64,000 nt of DNA from Acheta domesticus (GCA_031308135.1 JAHLJT010004567.1:35750792-35814791), one strand, 5' to 3'; shown: positions 49,152 through 58,704, counted from the stretch's first letter. The notes: generated by a model from the letters alone, not told the origin. A program made the numbers and translations.

Positions 49152-49568
49152 TGTAGTATGCGGACGGCAGTTCAAAGTTGCCGCGCTAACAGCGCGGCAA
49201 AGAGCGCCGGCAGCATGTTCCCGCCTCCGGCAGCGCGCAGCACAGAGCGTCGGCATCAGGCGCGCTGAGCTTCGTCAAGCGCGCCAAGGGTGTGCTCAGA
49301 AACCAGCCACGCCTGTTACCTGGGCTCCGCGCACTGGTGAACCCGCCAATCAGGGGAAGCCGCGGGAAGCCTTGCGCGGGAGCTGGCCCAAATAAAAGGA
49401 CGCCGGCGGAGGATCACCGGCAGTAGAGCGCTCGGCGTGGTTTCAGCCAGATGGCAGATTGTTTTTTTGTATATGAAGTTTTGTGGTAACTGTACATAGC
49501 GGCCGAGTTGGCCCAGATTTTTGTAAATAAATATTCTTATGGAAAGTGAGTGTTTTTGAGTTATAACA
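49152..49568 (+). repeat. 5' LTR
   Basis: 417 bp, TG...CA. A TATA-like AATAAAAGG is at 49391-49399 and a polyadenylation signal AATAAA at 49526-49531, which suggests U3/R/U5 boundaries in the last 170 bp. A perfect 8-bp-stem hairpin (GCCGCGCT-AAC-AGCGCGGC) is at 49180-49198, in U3. Near-identity to the 3' LTR, with differences mostly in homopolymer length, indicates a recent insertion. Confidence 0.92.
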
Positions 49569-49590
49569 GTGGCGACGAGTAAAAAGGAGA

Positions 49591-50601
49591 ATGAACGCGG
49601 AACAATTTTCACAACTGATGGCGTGTCTACAGCAGCAACAGCAGCAGCAGATGGCGATGATGGTGCAGACATTGCAGCAAGCGGCAATTTCGTCACGACC
49701 GAGCAGCCCAGCCCCGCCGTTCGCAACTTACGATGCAGCAGAGGAAACCTGCGAAGAATATGTGGCCAGATTGGAGCAACATTTGTTATGCTATGATATT
49801 AAAGAGGAATCTCGTAAAAGAGCATTTTTTCTGGCCACAATCGGCGCACCGTTAAATAGGTTGTTACGTAAGTTAAGCAAGGAAGAAGAGATTTCGCAGG
49901 TATCATACGATATACTTAAACAGCGGCTGCTAGCTCATTTTTCGAGGGAGACGCATTTAGTGGCGGCACGCTACAAGTTTTATTCATCCAGAATGAAGCC
50001 AGGCCAAACGCATGCCGATTGGGCGACGGAGTTGAAGGGTTTGGCGAAGCGTTGTGCGTTTGAATGCAACACAGAGAAATCGTATGCGGAGTCATTGATA
50101 CGGGACATGTTGGTAATGCATACGCCGGAAAAAGAAGTTCGGTGGGCATTATTGCAACAAAACAACCCGTCTTTGGAAGACGCCTTAAAATTAGCAACAT
50201 CGTATGAGGTAACGAAGCATACGGCGCATCAGATGACGTTAGGCGATAGAGCAGCAAGAGATGTAGAGGAAATGAGTGTACAGGAGGAAAATTGGGTAGC
50301 CAAGCCACGAAGCAGGAAGCAGCAGGAGAAGAAAAGTCCTTCCACCAGCAGAGGCAAGCTCTTGAAGTCTTGTAGACAGTGTTTTATTAGTCACGACAGG
50401 AAGGTTTGCAGATTCCTCAGAGCGGAGTGCTACAAGTGCGGTAAGAAAGGGCATATTAGAGAAGTGTGCAACAGTGGTTCTGCTGAAAACAGACGACAAG
50501 AAATGGACATCGATGAGGTGAGCGGGCACGTCAGAGAAGGACGCAGCAGTGGTTATGCGAAAGCCAGCGGCAAGAAAGAGGCATCGATGAAGGGATGGTG
50601 A
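49591..50601 (+). CDS. gag: Gag polyprotein, contig-1 copy
   Basis: Structural protein that packages the element's RNA into virus-like particles. It has 336 codons from an ATG 22 bp after the LTR end. A Gln run is at residues 14-20. The central capsid-like region (about residues 45-215) has the pattern of retrotransposon Gag, including YVARLEQHLLCYDI and RYKFYSSRMKPGQT. Two zinc knuckles follow: C-x2-C-x3-H-x4-C from residue 261 (a shortened variant) and a canonical C-x2-C-x4-H-x4-C from residue 280. The ORF ends at a frame break relative to the post-gap copy, where Gag reads through into protease. One base is missing near 50559 and another near 50595. The stop is therefore probably not the natural C-terminus. 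Confidence 0.88.
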   Translation: MNAEQFSQLMACLQQQQQQQMAMMVQTLQQAAISSRPSSPAPPFATYDAAEETCEEYVARLEQHLLCYDIKEESRKRAFFLATIGAPLNRLLRKLSKEEEISQVSYDILKQRLLAHFSRETHLVAARYKFYSSRMKPGQTHADWATELKGLAKRCAFECNTEKSYAESLIRDMLVMHTPEKEVRWALLQQNNPSLEDALKLATSYEVTKHTAHQMTLGDRAARDVEEMSVQEENWVAKPRSRKQQEKKSPSTSRGKLLKSCRQCFISHDRKVCRFLRAECYKCGKKGHIREVCNSGSAENRRQEMDIDEVSGHVREGRSSGYAKASGKKEASMKGW

Positions 50602-50617
50602 TTGTATTTATTCAGTT

Positions 50618-51040
50618 ATGCAGTGTGATGACAAGAGTAAATTGTTTGTAAACTTGGAAATAGGTGGTAAATCTGTATTATTCCAGGTGGATACAGGTGC
50701 AGCAGCAACTCTAATAAGCATGACTACTTATGAGCAGCTGGGTTCTCCGCCTTGCGCCTCGCTGAACACAGTTTTTTATGGATATGCTAGACAGAGGATC
50801 AAGACGAAAGGTAAGATAAGCCTGCTAGCGAAATACAAAGCGATGGAAAGACAAGTAACACTGGTGGTTGTGGACAGTCGTGATGCGGTTAACATTCTAG
50901 GAATGGATGTTTCACAATTTTGGATTTACGGTTCAGGACGCGTTGTCATTCAGACTAGCGCCCTGCCAAAGGAGGTAAAGAATGTGATAGATTTGAATTC
51001 AGAAGTTTTTCGGAGCAATTGGGAAATGCAAATTTTTTGA
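50618..51040 (+). CDS. pol: Retropepsin-type aspartic protease, contig-1 copy
   Basis: Cleaves the Gag-Pol polyprotein. The active-site motif D-T-G-A is at 50691-50702, preceded by a beta-hairpin-like LEIGGKSVLFQV, and a later hydrophobic NILGMDVSQFW (about 50899-50931) corresponds to the protease's second conserved I-L-G element. The 140-codon ORF starts at an internal Met and is the continuation of the Gag frame. In the post-gap copy Gag and protease lie in one uninterrupted frame. It ends at a frame break before RT. Confidence 0.85.
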   Translation: MQCDDKSKLFVNLEIGGKSVLFQVDTGAAATLISMTTYEQLGSPPCASLNTVFYGYARQRIKTKGKISLLAKYKAMERQVTLVVVDSRDAVNILGMDVSQFWIYGSGRVVIQTSALPKEVKNVIDLNSEVFRSNWEMQIF

Positions 51041-51049
51041 GGCGCATTT

Positions 51050-51960
51050 GCAGTTGAAGAAAGATGCCACCCCTAAATTTTTTAAAGCACGACCTGTTCC
51101 CCTGGCAGTGAAAGATAAAGTAAAAAAGGAAATCGACAGGTTAGTAGATTTGGACGTCTTGACCCCCGTCAGTACTAGTGCATGGCAACTCCAGTAGTCA
51201 TAGTAAAAAAGAGAGACGGTAAAATTAGAATGTGCGGAGATTTCAGAGCACCGTTAATGCGCAACTCATGGTAGAGCAGTTCCCCATCCCCAGAGCAGAA
51301 GAGCTTTTTCAGAAGCTAGCGGGCGGGCAGAGATTTCCAAAAATAGATTTGCGGGACGCGTATCTGCAGATCCCGTTAGATGAAGAGTCTGCGAACTTAT
51401 TGGTAATTAACACACCGTTCGGGCTTTACCGATACAACCGTTGCCTTTCGGGGTCGCTTCAGCTGCGGCTATTTTCCAGCGCTGCCTGCATACGCTGACA
51501 GCCCAGGTGAAGGGCAGCGCCAACTACCTAGATGATATAGTGGTAACGGGCGAGTCGGAGGAGGAACATCTACAAAACTTGAATCTCTTATTAAAGACTT
51601 TAAATGAATGGGGCCTAAGGGTTAACTTGGATAAGTGTGATTTTTTAAAGAACAGATTACTTATCTAGGTCACGTGTTGGATAGCTCGGGGATCAGGCCA
51701 ACCGGAGAAAACTCAACGGCGATTCAGCAGCTTCCGGTTCTGTTAATTTGCAGCAGCTACAGTCATTTCTGGGGAAGATTAATTACTATGGCAAATTTAT
51801 CAAGAACATGGCGGAAATAGCAGCACCCCTCAACGCTTTGCGTAAGAAAGGCGTAAAATGGCATTGGTCGGCAGATTGTGACAAGGCATTTCGGAGGTTG
51901 AAAGAGAATTTAATGCAGGCAGTTAAATTGGAACATTTTTTGCCAGAATAGAACGACTAA
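51050..51960 (+). pseudogene. pol: Reverse transcriptase, contig-1 copy, frameshifted
   Basis: RNA-directed DNA polymerase of the element. Its pieces lie in different frames: the N-terminal part around 51110-51230 (VKKEIDRLVDLDVL, then VVIVKKRDGKIR), the palm at 51232-51498 (FPIPRAEELFQKL, IDLRDAYLQIPLD), the catalytic Y-L-D-D box at 51525-51536 and the connection region at 51748-51951 (LQSFLGKINYYGKFI). At least four single-base shifts separate them. Most correspond to homopolymer-length or single-base differences from the post-gap copy, so some are probably consensus errors. Coverage stops at the contig end just before RNase H. Confidence 0.85.
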
Positions 51961-51970
51961 ACTAGCTGTA

Positions 51971-52970
51971 NNNNNNNNNNNNNNNNNNNNNNNNNNNNNN
52001 NNNNNNNNNNNNNNNNNNNNNNNNNNNNNNNNNNNNNNNNNNNNNNNNNNNNNNNNNNNNNNNNNNNNNNNNNNNNNNNNNNNNNNNNNNNNNNNNNNNN
52101 NNNNNNNNNNNNNNNNNNNNNNNNNNNNNNNNNNNNNNNNNNNNNNNNNNNNNNNNNNNNNNNNNNNNNNNNNNNNNNNNNNNNNNNNNNNNNNNNNNNN
52201 NNNNNNNNNNNNNNNNNNNNNNNNNNNNNNNNNNNNNNNNNNNNNNNNNNNNNNNNNNNNNNNNNNNNNNNNNNNNNNNNNNNNNNNNNNNNNNNNNNNN
52301 NNNNNNNNNNNNNNNNNNNNNNNNNNNNNNNNNNNNNNNNNNNNNNNNNNNNNNNNNNNNNNNNNNNNNNNNNNNNNNNNNNNNNNNNNNNNNNNNNNNN
52401 NNNNNNNNNNNNNNNNNNNNNNNNNNNNNNNNNNNNNNNNNNNNNNNNNNNNNNNNNNNNNNNNNNNNNNNNNNNNNNNNNNNNNNNNNNNNNNNNNNNN
52501 NNNNNNNNNNNNNNNNNNNNNNNNNNNNNNNNNNNNNNNNNNNNNNNNNNNNNNNNNNNNNNNNNNNNNNNNNNNNNNNNNNNNNNNNNNNNNNNNNNNN
52601 NNNNNNNNNNNNNNNNNNNNNNNNNNNNNNNNNNNNNNNNNNNNNNNNNNNNNNNNNNNNNNNNNNNNNNNNNNNNNNNNNNNNNNNNNNNNNNNNNNNN
52701 NNNNNNNNNNNNNNNNNNNNNNNNNNNNNNNNNNNNNNNNNNNNNNNNNNNNNNNNNNNNNNNNNNNNNNNNNNNNNNNNNNNNNNNNNNNNNNNNNNNN
52801 NNNNNNNNNNNNNNNNNNNNNNNNNNNNNNNNNNNNNNNNNNNNNNNNNNNNNNNNNNNNNNNNNNNNNNNNNNNNNNNNNNNNNNNNNNNNNNNNNNNN
52901 NNNNNNNNNNNNNNNNNNNNNNNNNNNNNNNNNNNNNNNNNNNNNNNNNNNNNNNNNNNNNNNNNNNNNN
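51971..52970. other. Assembly gap, 1000 N
   Basis: Exactly 1000 undetermined bases, a placeholder length. The ORFs that cross it are meaningless. The left contig stops inside the retrotransposon and the right contig starts 4 bp before an LTR. Confidence 0.99.
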
Positions 52971-52974
52971 TATG

Positions 52975-53392
52975 TGTATATGCGGACGGCAGTTCAAAGT
53001 TGCCGCGCGCTACCAGCGCGGCAAAGAGAGCGCCGGCAGCATGTTCCCCGCCTCCGGCAGCGCGCAGCACAGAGCGTCGGCATCAGGCGCGCTGAGCTTC
53101 GTCAAGCGCGCCAAGGGTGTGCTCTCAGAAACCAGCCACGCCTGTTACCTGGGCTCCGCGCACTGGTGAACCCGCCAATCAGGGGAAGCCGCGGGAAGCC
53201 TTGCGCGGGAGCTGGCCCAAATAAAAGGACGCCGGCGAGGATCACCGGCAGTAGAGCGCTCGCGTGGTTTCAGCCAGATGGCATATTGTTTTTTGTATAT
53301 GAAGTTTTGTGGTAACTGTACATAGCGGCCGAGTTGGCCCAGATTTTGTAAATAAATATTCTTATGGAAGTGAGGTTTTTGAGTTATAAACA
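52975..53392 (+). repeat. LTR after the gap
   Basis: 418 bp, same sequence as the outer LTRs with small indels. The U3 hairpin region is slightly altered (GCCGCGCGCTACCAGCGCGGC-like). The four bases before it are TATG, matching the last four bases of the GTATG flank of the outer 5' LTR. They do not match the purine tract that would precede an LTR internal to a tandem element. Mismatches are denser in the first 80 bp, as at a contig end. Confidence 0.9.
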
Positions 53393-53415
53393 GTGGCGAC
53401 GAGTAAAAAGGAGAA

Positions 53416-53822
53416 ATGAAACGCGGAACAATTTTCACAACTGATGGCGTGTCTACAGCAGCAACAGCAGCAGCAGATGGCGATGATGGTGCAGACATTG
53501 CAGCAAGCGGCAATTTCGTCACGACCGAGCAGCCCAAGCCCCGCCGTTCGCAAACTTACGATGCAGCAGAGGAAAACTGCGAAGAATATGTGGCCAGATT
53601 GGAGCAACATTTGTTATGCTATGATATTAAAGAGGAATCTCGTAAAAGAGCATTTTTTTCTGGCACAATCGGCGCACCGTTAAATAGGTTGTTACGTAAG
53701 TTAAGCAAGGAAGAAGAGATTTCGCAGGTGTCATACGATATACTTAAACAGCGGCTGCTAGCTCATTTTTCGAGGGGAGACGCATTTAGTGGCGGCACGC
53801 TACAAAGTTTTATTCATCCAGA
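53416..53822 (+). pseudogene. gag: Gag N-terminal part, post-gap copy, frameshifted
   Basis: Equivalent to the first 130 or so residues of the Gag at 49591. Extra A residues at the start (GAGAAATGAAACG versus GAGAATGAACG) and other single-base indels move the frame. The Gln run is read from the ATG at 53444 and the YVARLEQHLLCYDI segment in the 53416 frame. An extra G and an extra A at about 53775-53806 end the frame. These look like homopolymer-type errors or very recent mutations. Confidence 0.8.
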
Positions 53823-54644
53823 ATGAAGCCAGGCCAAACGCATGCCGATTGGGCGACGGAGTTGAAGGGTTTGGCGAAGCGTTGTGCGTTTGAATGCAAC
53901 ACAGAGAAATCGTATGCGGAGTCATTGATACGGGACATGTTGGTAATGCATACGCCGGAAAAAGAAGTTCGGTGGGCATTATTGCAACAAAACAACCCGT
54001 CTTTGGAAGACGCCTTAAAATTAGCAACATCGTATGAGGTAACGAAGCATACGGCGCATCAGATGACGTTAGGCGATAGAGCAGCAAGAGATGTAGAGGA
54101 AATGAGTGTACAGGAGGAAAATTGGGTAGCCAAGCCACGAAGCAGGAAGCAGCAGGAGAAGAAAAGTCCTTCCACCAGCAGAGGCAAGCTATTGAAGTCT
54201 TGTAGACAGTGTTTTATTAGTCACGACAGGAAGGTTTGCAGATTCCTCAGAGCGGAGTGCTACAAGTGCGGTAAGAAAGGGCATATTAGAGAAGTGTGCA
54301 ACAGTGGTTCTGCTGAAAACAGACGACAAGAAATGGACATCGATGAGGTGAGCGGGCACGTCAGAGAAGGACGCAGCAGTGGTTATGCCGAAAGCCAGCG
54401 GCAAGAAAGAGGCATCGATGAAGGGGATGGTGATTGTATTTATTCAGTTATGCAGTGTGATGACAAGAGTAAATTGTTTGTAAACTTGGAAATAGGTGGT
54501 AAATCTGTATTATTCCAGGTGGATACAGGTGCAGCAGCAACTCTAATAAGCATGACTACTTATGAGCAGCTGGGTTCTCCGCCTTGCGCCTCGCTGAACA
54601 CAGTTTTTATGGATATGCTAGACAGAGGATCAAGACGAAGGTAA
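53823..54644 (+). CDS. gag-pol: Gag C-terminal half fused to protease, post-gap copy
   Basis: 273 codons in one frame. They start with the Gag segment MKPGQTHADW and cover both zinc knuckles (C-x2-C-x3-H-x4-C, then C-x2-C-x4-H-x4-C). A Ser/Arg/Glu-rich linker then leads directly into the protease with its D-T-G at 54522-54530. Because no stop or shift separates Gag from protease here, this element probably encodes Gag and Pol as one open frame, unlike relatives that use a programmed frameshift. The annotated start is an internal Met. The true protein begins with the Gag N-terminus upstream. Confidence 0.85.
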   Translation: MKPGQTHADWATELKGLAKRCAFECNTEKSYAESLIRDMLVMHTPEKEVRWALLQQNNPSLEDALKLATSYEVTKHTAHQMTLGDRAARDVEEMSVQEENWVAKPRSRKQQEKKSPSTSRGKLLKSCRQCFISHDRKVCRFLRAECYKCGKKGHIREVCNSGSAENRRQEMDIDEVSGHVREGRSSGYAESQRQERGIDEGDGDCIYSVMQCDDKSKLFVNLEIGGKSVLFQVDTGAAATLISMTTYEQLGSPPCASLNTVFMDMLDRGSRRR

Positions 54645-55775
54645 GATAAGCCTGCTAGCGAAATACAAAGCGATGGAAAGACAAGTAACACTGGTGGTTG
54701 TGGACAGTCGTGATGCGGTTAACATTCTAGGAATGGGATGTTTTCACAATTTTGGATTACGGTTCAGGACGCGTTTGTCATTCAGACTAGCGCCCTGCCA
54801 AAGGAGGTAAAGAATGTGATAGATTTGAATTCAGAAGTTTTTTCGGAGCAATTGGAAAATGCAAATTTTTGAGGCGCATTTGCAGTTGAAGAAAGATGCC
54901 ACCCCTAAATTTTTTTAAAGCACGACCTGTTCCCCTGGCAGTGAAAGATAAAGTAAAAAAGGAAATCGACAGGTTAGTAGATTTGGACGTCTTGACCCCC
55001 GTCAGTACTAGTGCATGGGCAACTCCAGTAGTCATAGTAAAAAAGAGAGACGGTAAAATTAGAATGTGCGGAGATTTCAAGAGCACCGTTAATGCGCAAC
55101 TCATGGTAGAGCAGTTCCCCATCCCCAGAGCAGAAGAGCTTTTTCAGAAGCTAGCGGGCGGGCAGAGATTTTCAAAATAGATTTGCGGGACGCGTATCTG
55201 CAGATCCCGTTAGATGAAGAGTCTGCGAACTTATTGGTAATTAACACACCGTTCGGGCTTTACCGATACAACCGTTGCCTTTCGGGGTCGCTTCAGCTGC
55301 GGCTATTTCCAGCGCTGCCTGCATACGCTGACAGCCCAGGTGAAGGGCAGCGCCAACTACCTAGATGATATAGTGGTAACGGGCGAGTCGGAGGAGGAAC
55401 ATCTACAAAACTTGAATCTCTTATTAAAGACTTAAATGAATGGCCTAAGGGTTAACTTGGATAAGTGTGATTTTTTTAAAGAACAGATTACTTATCTAGG
55501 TCACGTGTTGGATAGCTCGGGGATCAGGCCAACCGGAGAAAACTCAACGGCGATTCAGCAGCTTCCGGTTCCTGTTAATTTGCAGCAGCTACAGTCATTC
55601 TGGGAAGATTAATTACTATGGCAAATTTATCAAGAACATGGCGGAAATAGCAGCACCCCTCAACGCTTTGCGTAAGAAAGGCGTAAAATGGCATTGGTCG
55701 GCAGATTGTGACAAGGCATTTCGGAGTTGAAAGAGAATTTAATGCAGGCAGTTAAATTGGAACATTTTTTGCCAG
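54645..55775 (+). pseudogene. pol: Reverse transcriptase, post-gap copy, frameshifted
   Basis: The frame between protease and RT is broken near 54640-54880. RT segments are then read from 54896-55180 (KKEIDRLVDLDVLTPV, then VVIVKKRDGKIRMCGDF, FPIPRAEELFQKL), 55183-55290 (RDAYLQIPLDEES) and beyond, with the catalytic Y-L-D-D box at 55358-55369. The thumb/connection region runs to about 55775. Breaks near 55178, 55280, 55305, 55433, 55600 and 55725 are mostly one-base. Homology to Ty3/gypsy RT is unambiguous from these motifs. Confidence 0.87.
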
Positions 55776-56190
55776 ATGAGAACGACTATACTAGCTGTAG
55801 ATGCATCAGAATATGGTATTGGGGCAGTCCTTTCGCAGAAGGATGCTAAGGGTGTTGAGCGGCCAATTGCTTGTGTGTCAAAAACGTTGAATGTTCACCA
55901 GAAGAATTACTCTCAGATAGAAAAAGAAGCTTTAGCAATTGTATACGGCGTGAGAAAATTCAATGAATACTTGTATGGTCAAAGTTCATAATCATTACTG
56001 ATCATAAGCCGTTGGTGTCTTTGTTCTCGCCACACAAGCGTATCCCAGATAATACGGCGCGTAAGATGCAAAGGTGGGCGCTTTTCCTGTCTGATTATAG
56101 TTACAGGATACTTTACAGATCTACATATCAGCATGCTAACGCAGATGCACTATCCCGTCTTCCGCAAGGGCCGGATGCAACTTTTTGACT
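55776..56190 (+). CDS. pol: RNase H domain, post-gap copy
   Basis: Degrades the RNA strand of the RNA/DNA hybrid during reverse transcription. The first 71 codons (55776-55991) are open, with the first catalytic Asp in LAVDASEYGIGAVLSQ and the conserved SQIEKEALAIVYGVRKF helix. A single-base break at about 55990 precedes the ITDHKPL segment, which carries a further catalytic Asp, and the ANADALSRLP tether that usually closes the domain in Ty3/gypsy elements. The domain looks complete apart from that break. Confidence 0.85.
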
Positions 56191-57310
56191 CTGAGGACAT
56201 CGCCTGTCTCCAGCTGGACCAAGCCGAAGAGGAGGCAGTATCAGGTTTTCCAGTCTCGTCATATCAAGTGGCAAAGGAAACAAAGAAGGATCCGCAGCTC
56301 AGGCAAGTGCTGTACCACGTGCAAACTGGTTGGTCCAGCGCGCATAGGCGAACCAGGGCGCTGACGGAATGGTATAAGCTCCAACACAGGCTGTCGGTTA
56401 AGGGCGGCGTATTATTACTGGCTAGTGATGAAGGAGTTAGGGTAGTGATTCCGCATAAGTTGCGACCAAAAGGTATTACGCCTTTTACATGAGGGTCATT
56501 GGGGTATAGCCAGGACAAAGCAAGCAGCCCGCCGTTATTGTTATGGCCAGGAATAACCAAAGATATAGAGGAGATGAGCAAGCATTGCGAAGCATGCCAA
56601 ACTAGTCAGGCAGCGCCGAGAGCGGATTTAAGCTCATGGCCCAACCCTGCGAGCCGTGGGACCGCATACACGTAGATTTTGCGGGTCCTTTCTTAGGGCA
56701 TATGTGGTTGTTATTAGTGGACGCATTGTCAAATTATCCGTACGTTGATGCGCTGCACACACAACTGCACCACATACAATAGATGCTTTGAAGAAAGTTT
56801 TCGTAACAGAAGGCCTCCCACGAGTATTGATCTCCGATAACGGCCCGCAGTTCATATCAGCGGAATTTCAAAAATTTTGTAAAAGTAGCGGGATACAGCA
56901 CATTTTGGCTCCACCGTTCCATCCTCAGTCAAATGGAAGAGGTGGAAAGATTAGTGCAGGACGTTCAGTCAGCCATGCTTTAAAGCAACTAGAGCGGGTG
57001 CATCAGTAGAGCAGGCGTTACTTAGCATGTTGACCACCTATAGGACGTTACCGAATATGTCAGGTAGAAGCCCCGCTCAAGTATTGCATGGTCGGCAGCC
57101 CCGTACCTATTGTCCTTGTTATTTCCGGAAGAAGTGCCAGTGTCAACCAAAGGCGCTAAATCAAGAGAGGAGATAAGGTACTGGTAAGAGTGTACGGAAG
57201 TAATTGTAAGTGGCAACCAGCAATAGTAACTGCAGTAAGAGGAGGCAGAGTTTACGTCCTCAGGACAGAAGATAGAGCAATCTCTCGGCATCAATCACAG
57301 ATTAGGAGAC
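56191..57310 (+). pseudogene. pol: Integrase, post-gap copy, frameshifted
   Basis: Inserts the cDNA into the genome. The N-terminal H-x3-H...C-x2-C zinc-binding module lies around 56490-56600 (HWGIARTKQAA, then CEACQTSQ), after a frame break at about 56487. The catalytic core has its first Asp in HVDFAGPF (about 56670) and its second in ISDNGPQF (Asp codon at 56836). After HPQSNG (56920-56937) the frame breaks just where the catalytic Glu would be read. A C-terminal module (57165-57305: LVRVYGSNCKWQPAIVTAV) resembles the GPY/F-type domain of this group. Breaks near 57010 and 57105 separate the core from it. Confidence 0.85.
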
Positions 57311-57540
57311 GGTACTACGATTCTGTAGTAGATAAGCAACAGGCGGGGGGCCAGCGCAAAGCAGGCAACAGAAAGTGTAATGCGTTTTTCCCTTTTCAAG
57401 CCAGCAGGAGGAGCGGCCAACTGATTCCGGCGCAACCACGAGGAGCCTCTCTACAGTCGCAGCAGCGGCCGGCATTGCGGAGGAGCAACCGGACTGCGTC
57501 GTTTCACCCCCTACATCACAACTTCGGTGGGAGGGTGTAG
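57311..57540 (+). CDS. pol: Pol C-terminal tail running into the 3' LTR
   Basis: The frame that carries the integrase C-terminal module (open from 57190) continues through an Arg/Gln/Ser-rich tail and through the purine tract. It stops at the TAG at 57538-57540, which is inside the first five bases of the 3' LTR (TGTAG). The last residues, GGRV, are thus encoded by the polypurine tract and LTR start. There is no room for an env gene. Confidence 0.75.
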
Positions 57541-57952
57541 TATGCGGACGGCAGTTCAAAGTTGCCGCGCTAACAAGCGCGGCAAAGAGCGCGGCAGCAT
57601 GTTCCCGCCTCCGGCAGCGCGCAGCACAGAGCGTCCGGCATCAGGCGCGCTGAGCTTCGTCAAGCGCGCCAAGGGTGTGCTCAGAAACCAGCCACGCCTG
57701 TTACCTGGGCTCCGCGCACTGGTGAACCCGCCAATCAGGGGAAGCCGCGGGAAGCCTTGCGCGGGGAGCTGGCCCAATAAAAGGACGCCGGCGGAGGATC
57801 ACCGGCAGTAGAGCGCTCGGCGTGGTTTCAGCCAGATGGCAGATTGTTTTTTGTATATGAAGTTTTTGTGGTAACTGTACATAGCGGCCGAGTTGGCCCA
57901 GATTTTTTGTAATAAATATTCTTATGGAAAGTGAGTGTTTTGAGTTATAACA
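57536..57952 (+). repeat. 3' LTR
   Basis: 417 bp, TGTAG...ATAACA, preceded by the purine tract GGTGGGAGGG and followed by the target duplication GTATG (57953-57957). The same TATA-like, AATAAA and hairpin features as the 5' LTR are present, with one extra A in the hairpin loop. Confidence 0.92.
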
Positions 57953-57957
57953 GTATG

Positions 57958-58256
57958 ATATGTATGTAAGCGTGTATGTTTGTATGTATGAATGTTGGTG
58001 TAATATGTAAGTTTATTTACTTAAATGTTAGTATATATGTAGTTTCATTTGTTGTATATGTATAGGTATGTAAATGCAGTTGTATGTTCTAGGTAATGAC
58101 GAAGATAATTTGTTTGTTTTTTATATTTATTTTTGATATTTTTTTTATTGTTAATTGTGTTTTGCAATTTTAATGTACTTTTATGTTTCTGTATTCCTGC
58201 TACCGGTAACATCAGCCAATTGTGGGAATAAAACCTTATATCTATATATCTATATC
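57958..58256 (+). mobile_element. Possible LINE 3' end interrupted by the LTR element
   Basis: AT-rich sequence with many TGTATG words ends with GGGAATAAAACCTTATATC, then a short (TATATC)n tail at about 58228-58260, and abruptly meets CpG-rich DNA. A polyadenylation-like signal followed by a short tandem tail is common at the 3' ends of arthropod LINEs. The portion at about 48960-49150 may be the other side of the same repeat. No RT coding sequence is present, so this is tentative. Confidence 0.35.
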
Positions 58257-58704
58257 TATTGCTGCTGCTGAGGGCCCAGGGGAGCGCGAGTCCAACAGGA
58301 GAGAGCGGCGCGGGCGGGACGCCCGCGTAATCGGGCGCTTTCGCCCGTCATCGCGGCCTTCTTAACTTCATCCGACAGCGCCTCCTAATGAGAATTTTCG
58401 CGAACGTCACCCAATGAGCTCATCGCTGCGTGGTGCGTTGGGAGGGGGGGCGGGGCGCGGGCGGTTGACAAATTGCCTGTCGGCCAGGAGCTGCTTGGAG
58501 CCGCCGCCGCCGGCGGAGAATCGGGGCTGCGATGCTCCCACGGCTACTTAACTTCCAACCGCCGCGAGAGGCTTTGCGGGAGACGGCACTGCGCGGGGAG
58601 CACAGACCTCGACCGGCGCCGGGCGCTCCTTCGTTGGAGACAAGTACATCTGGGGAGAGACAGCAGTTAGAGTGCACGAGCGATCATATACTGTACTGTA
58701 AAAC
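58257..58704. other. CpG-rich island, no gene recognised
   Basis: About 430 bp of GC-rich, CpG-dense DNA, with GCTGCTGCTG at its left edge and GGGGGGGCGGGGCGCGGGCGG near 58444-58464. Overlapping ORFs on both strands have no recognisable domain. Confidence 0.45.

Larger units (their letters stand above)
49147..57957 (+). mobile_element. Ty3/gypsy LTR retrotransposon (Mag-like), locus interrupted by an assembly gap
   Basis: The outer LTRs are 49152-49568 and 57536-57952, both 417 bp, starting TGTAG and ending ATAACA. Both sides carry the 5-bp target duplication GTATG (49147-49151 and 57953-57957). The coding order is gag, protease, RT, RNase H, integrase, which is the Ty3/gypsy order. The gag organisation, with a retrotransposon gag domain and two zinc knuckles, resembles the Mag/K02A2.6-like clade. 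No env gene is seen. A putative primer-binding site, TGGCGACGAG, lies at 49570-49579, and a purine tract (GGTGGGAGGG) precedes the 3' LTR. A third LTR (52975-53392) and a repeated 5' half lie inside, after 1000 N. I interpret this as one element assembled twice. Confidence 0.9.

Noticed and set aside
51910..53070. Long ORFs across the gap
   Set aside because: They consist mostly of undetermined residues from 1000 N.
49591..57540. Envelope gene, which would make this an errantivirus-type element
   Set aside because: The pol frame runs to the 3' LTR, leaving no room, and no envelope-like ORF is present.
49152..57952. Tandem double retrotransposon sharing a middle LTR
   Set aside because: The middle LTR is preceded by TATG, the target flank, and not by the purine tract expected inside a tandem. 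An assembly duplication explains this better, although it is not proven.
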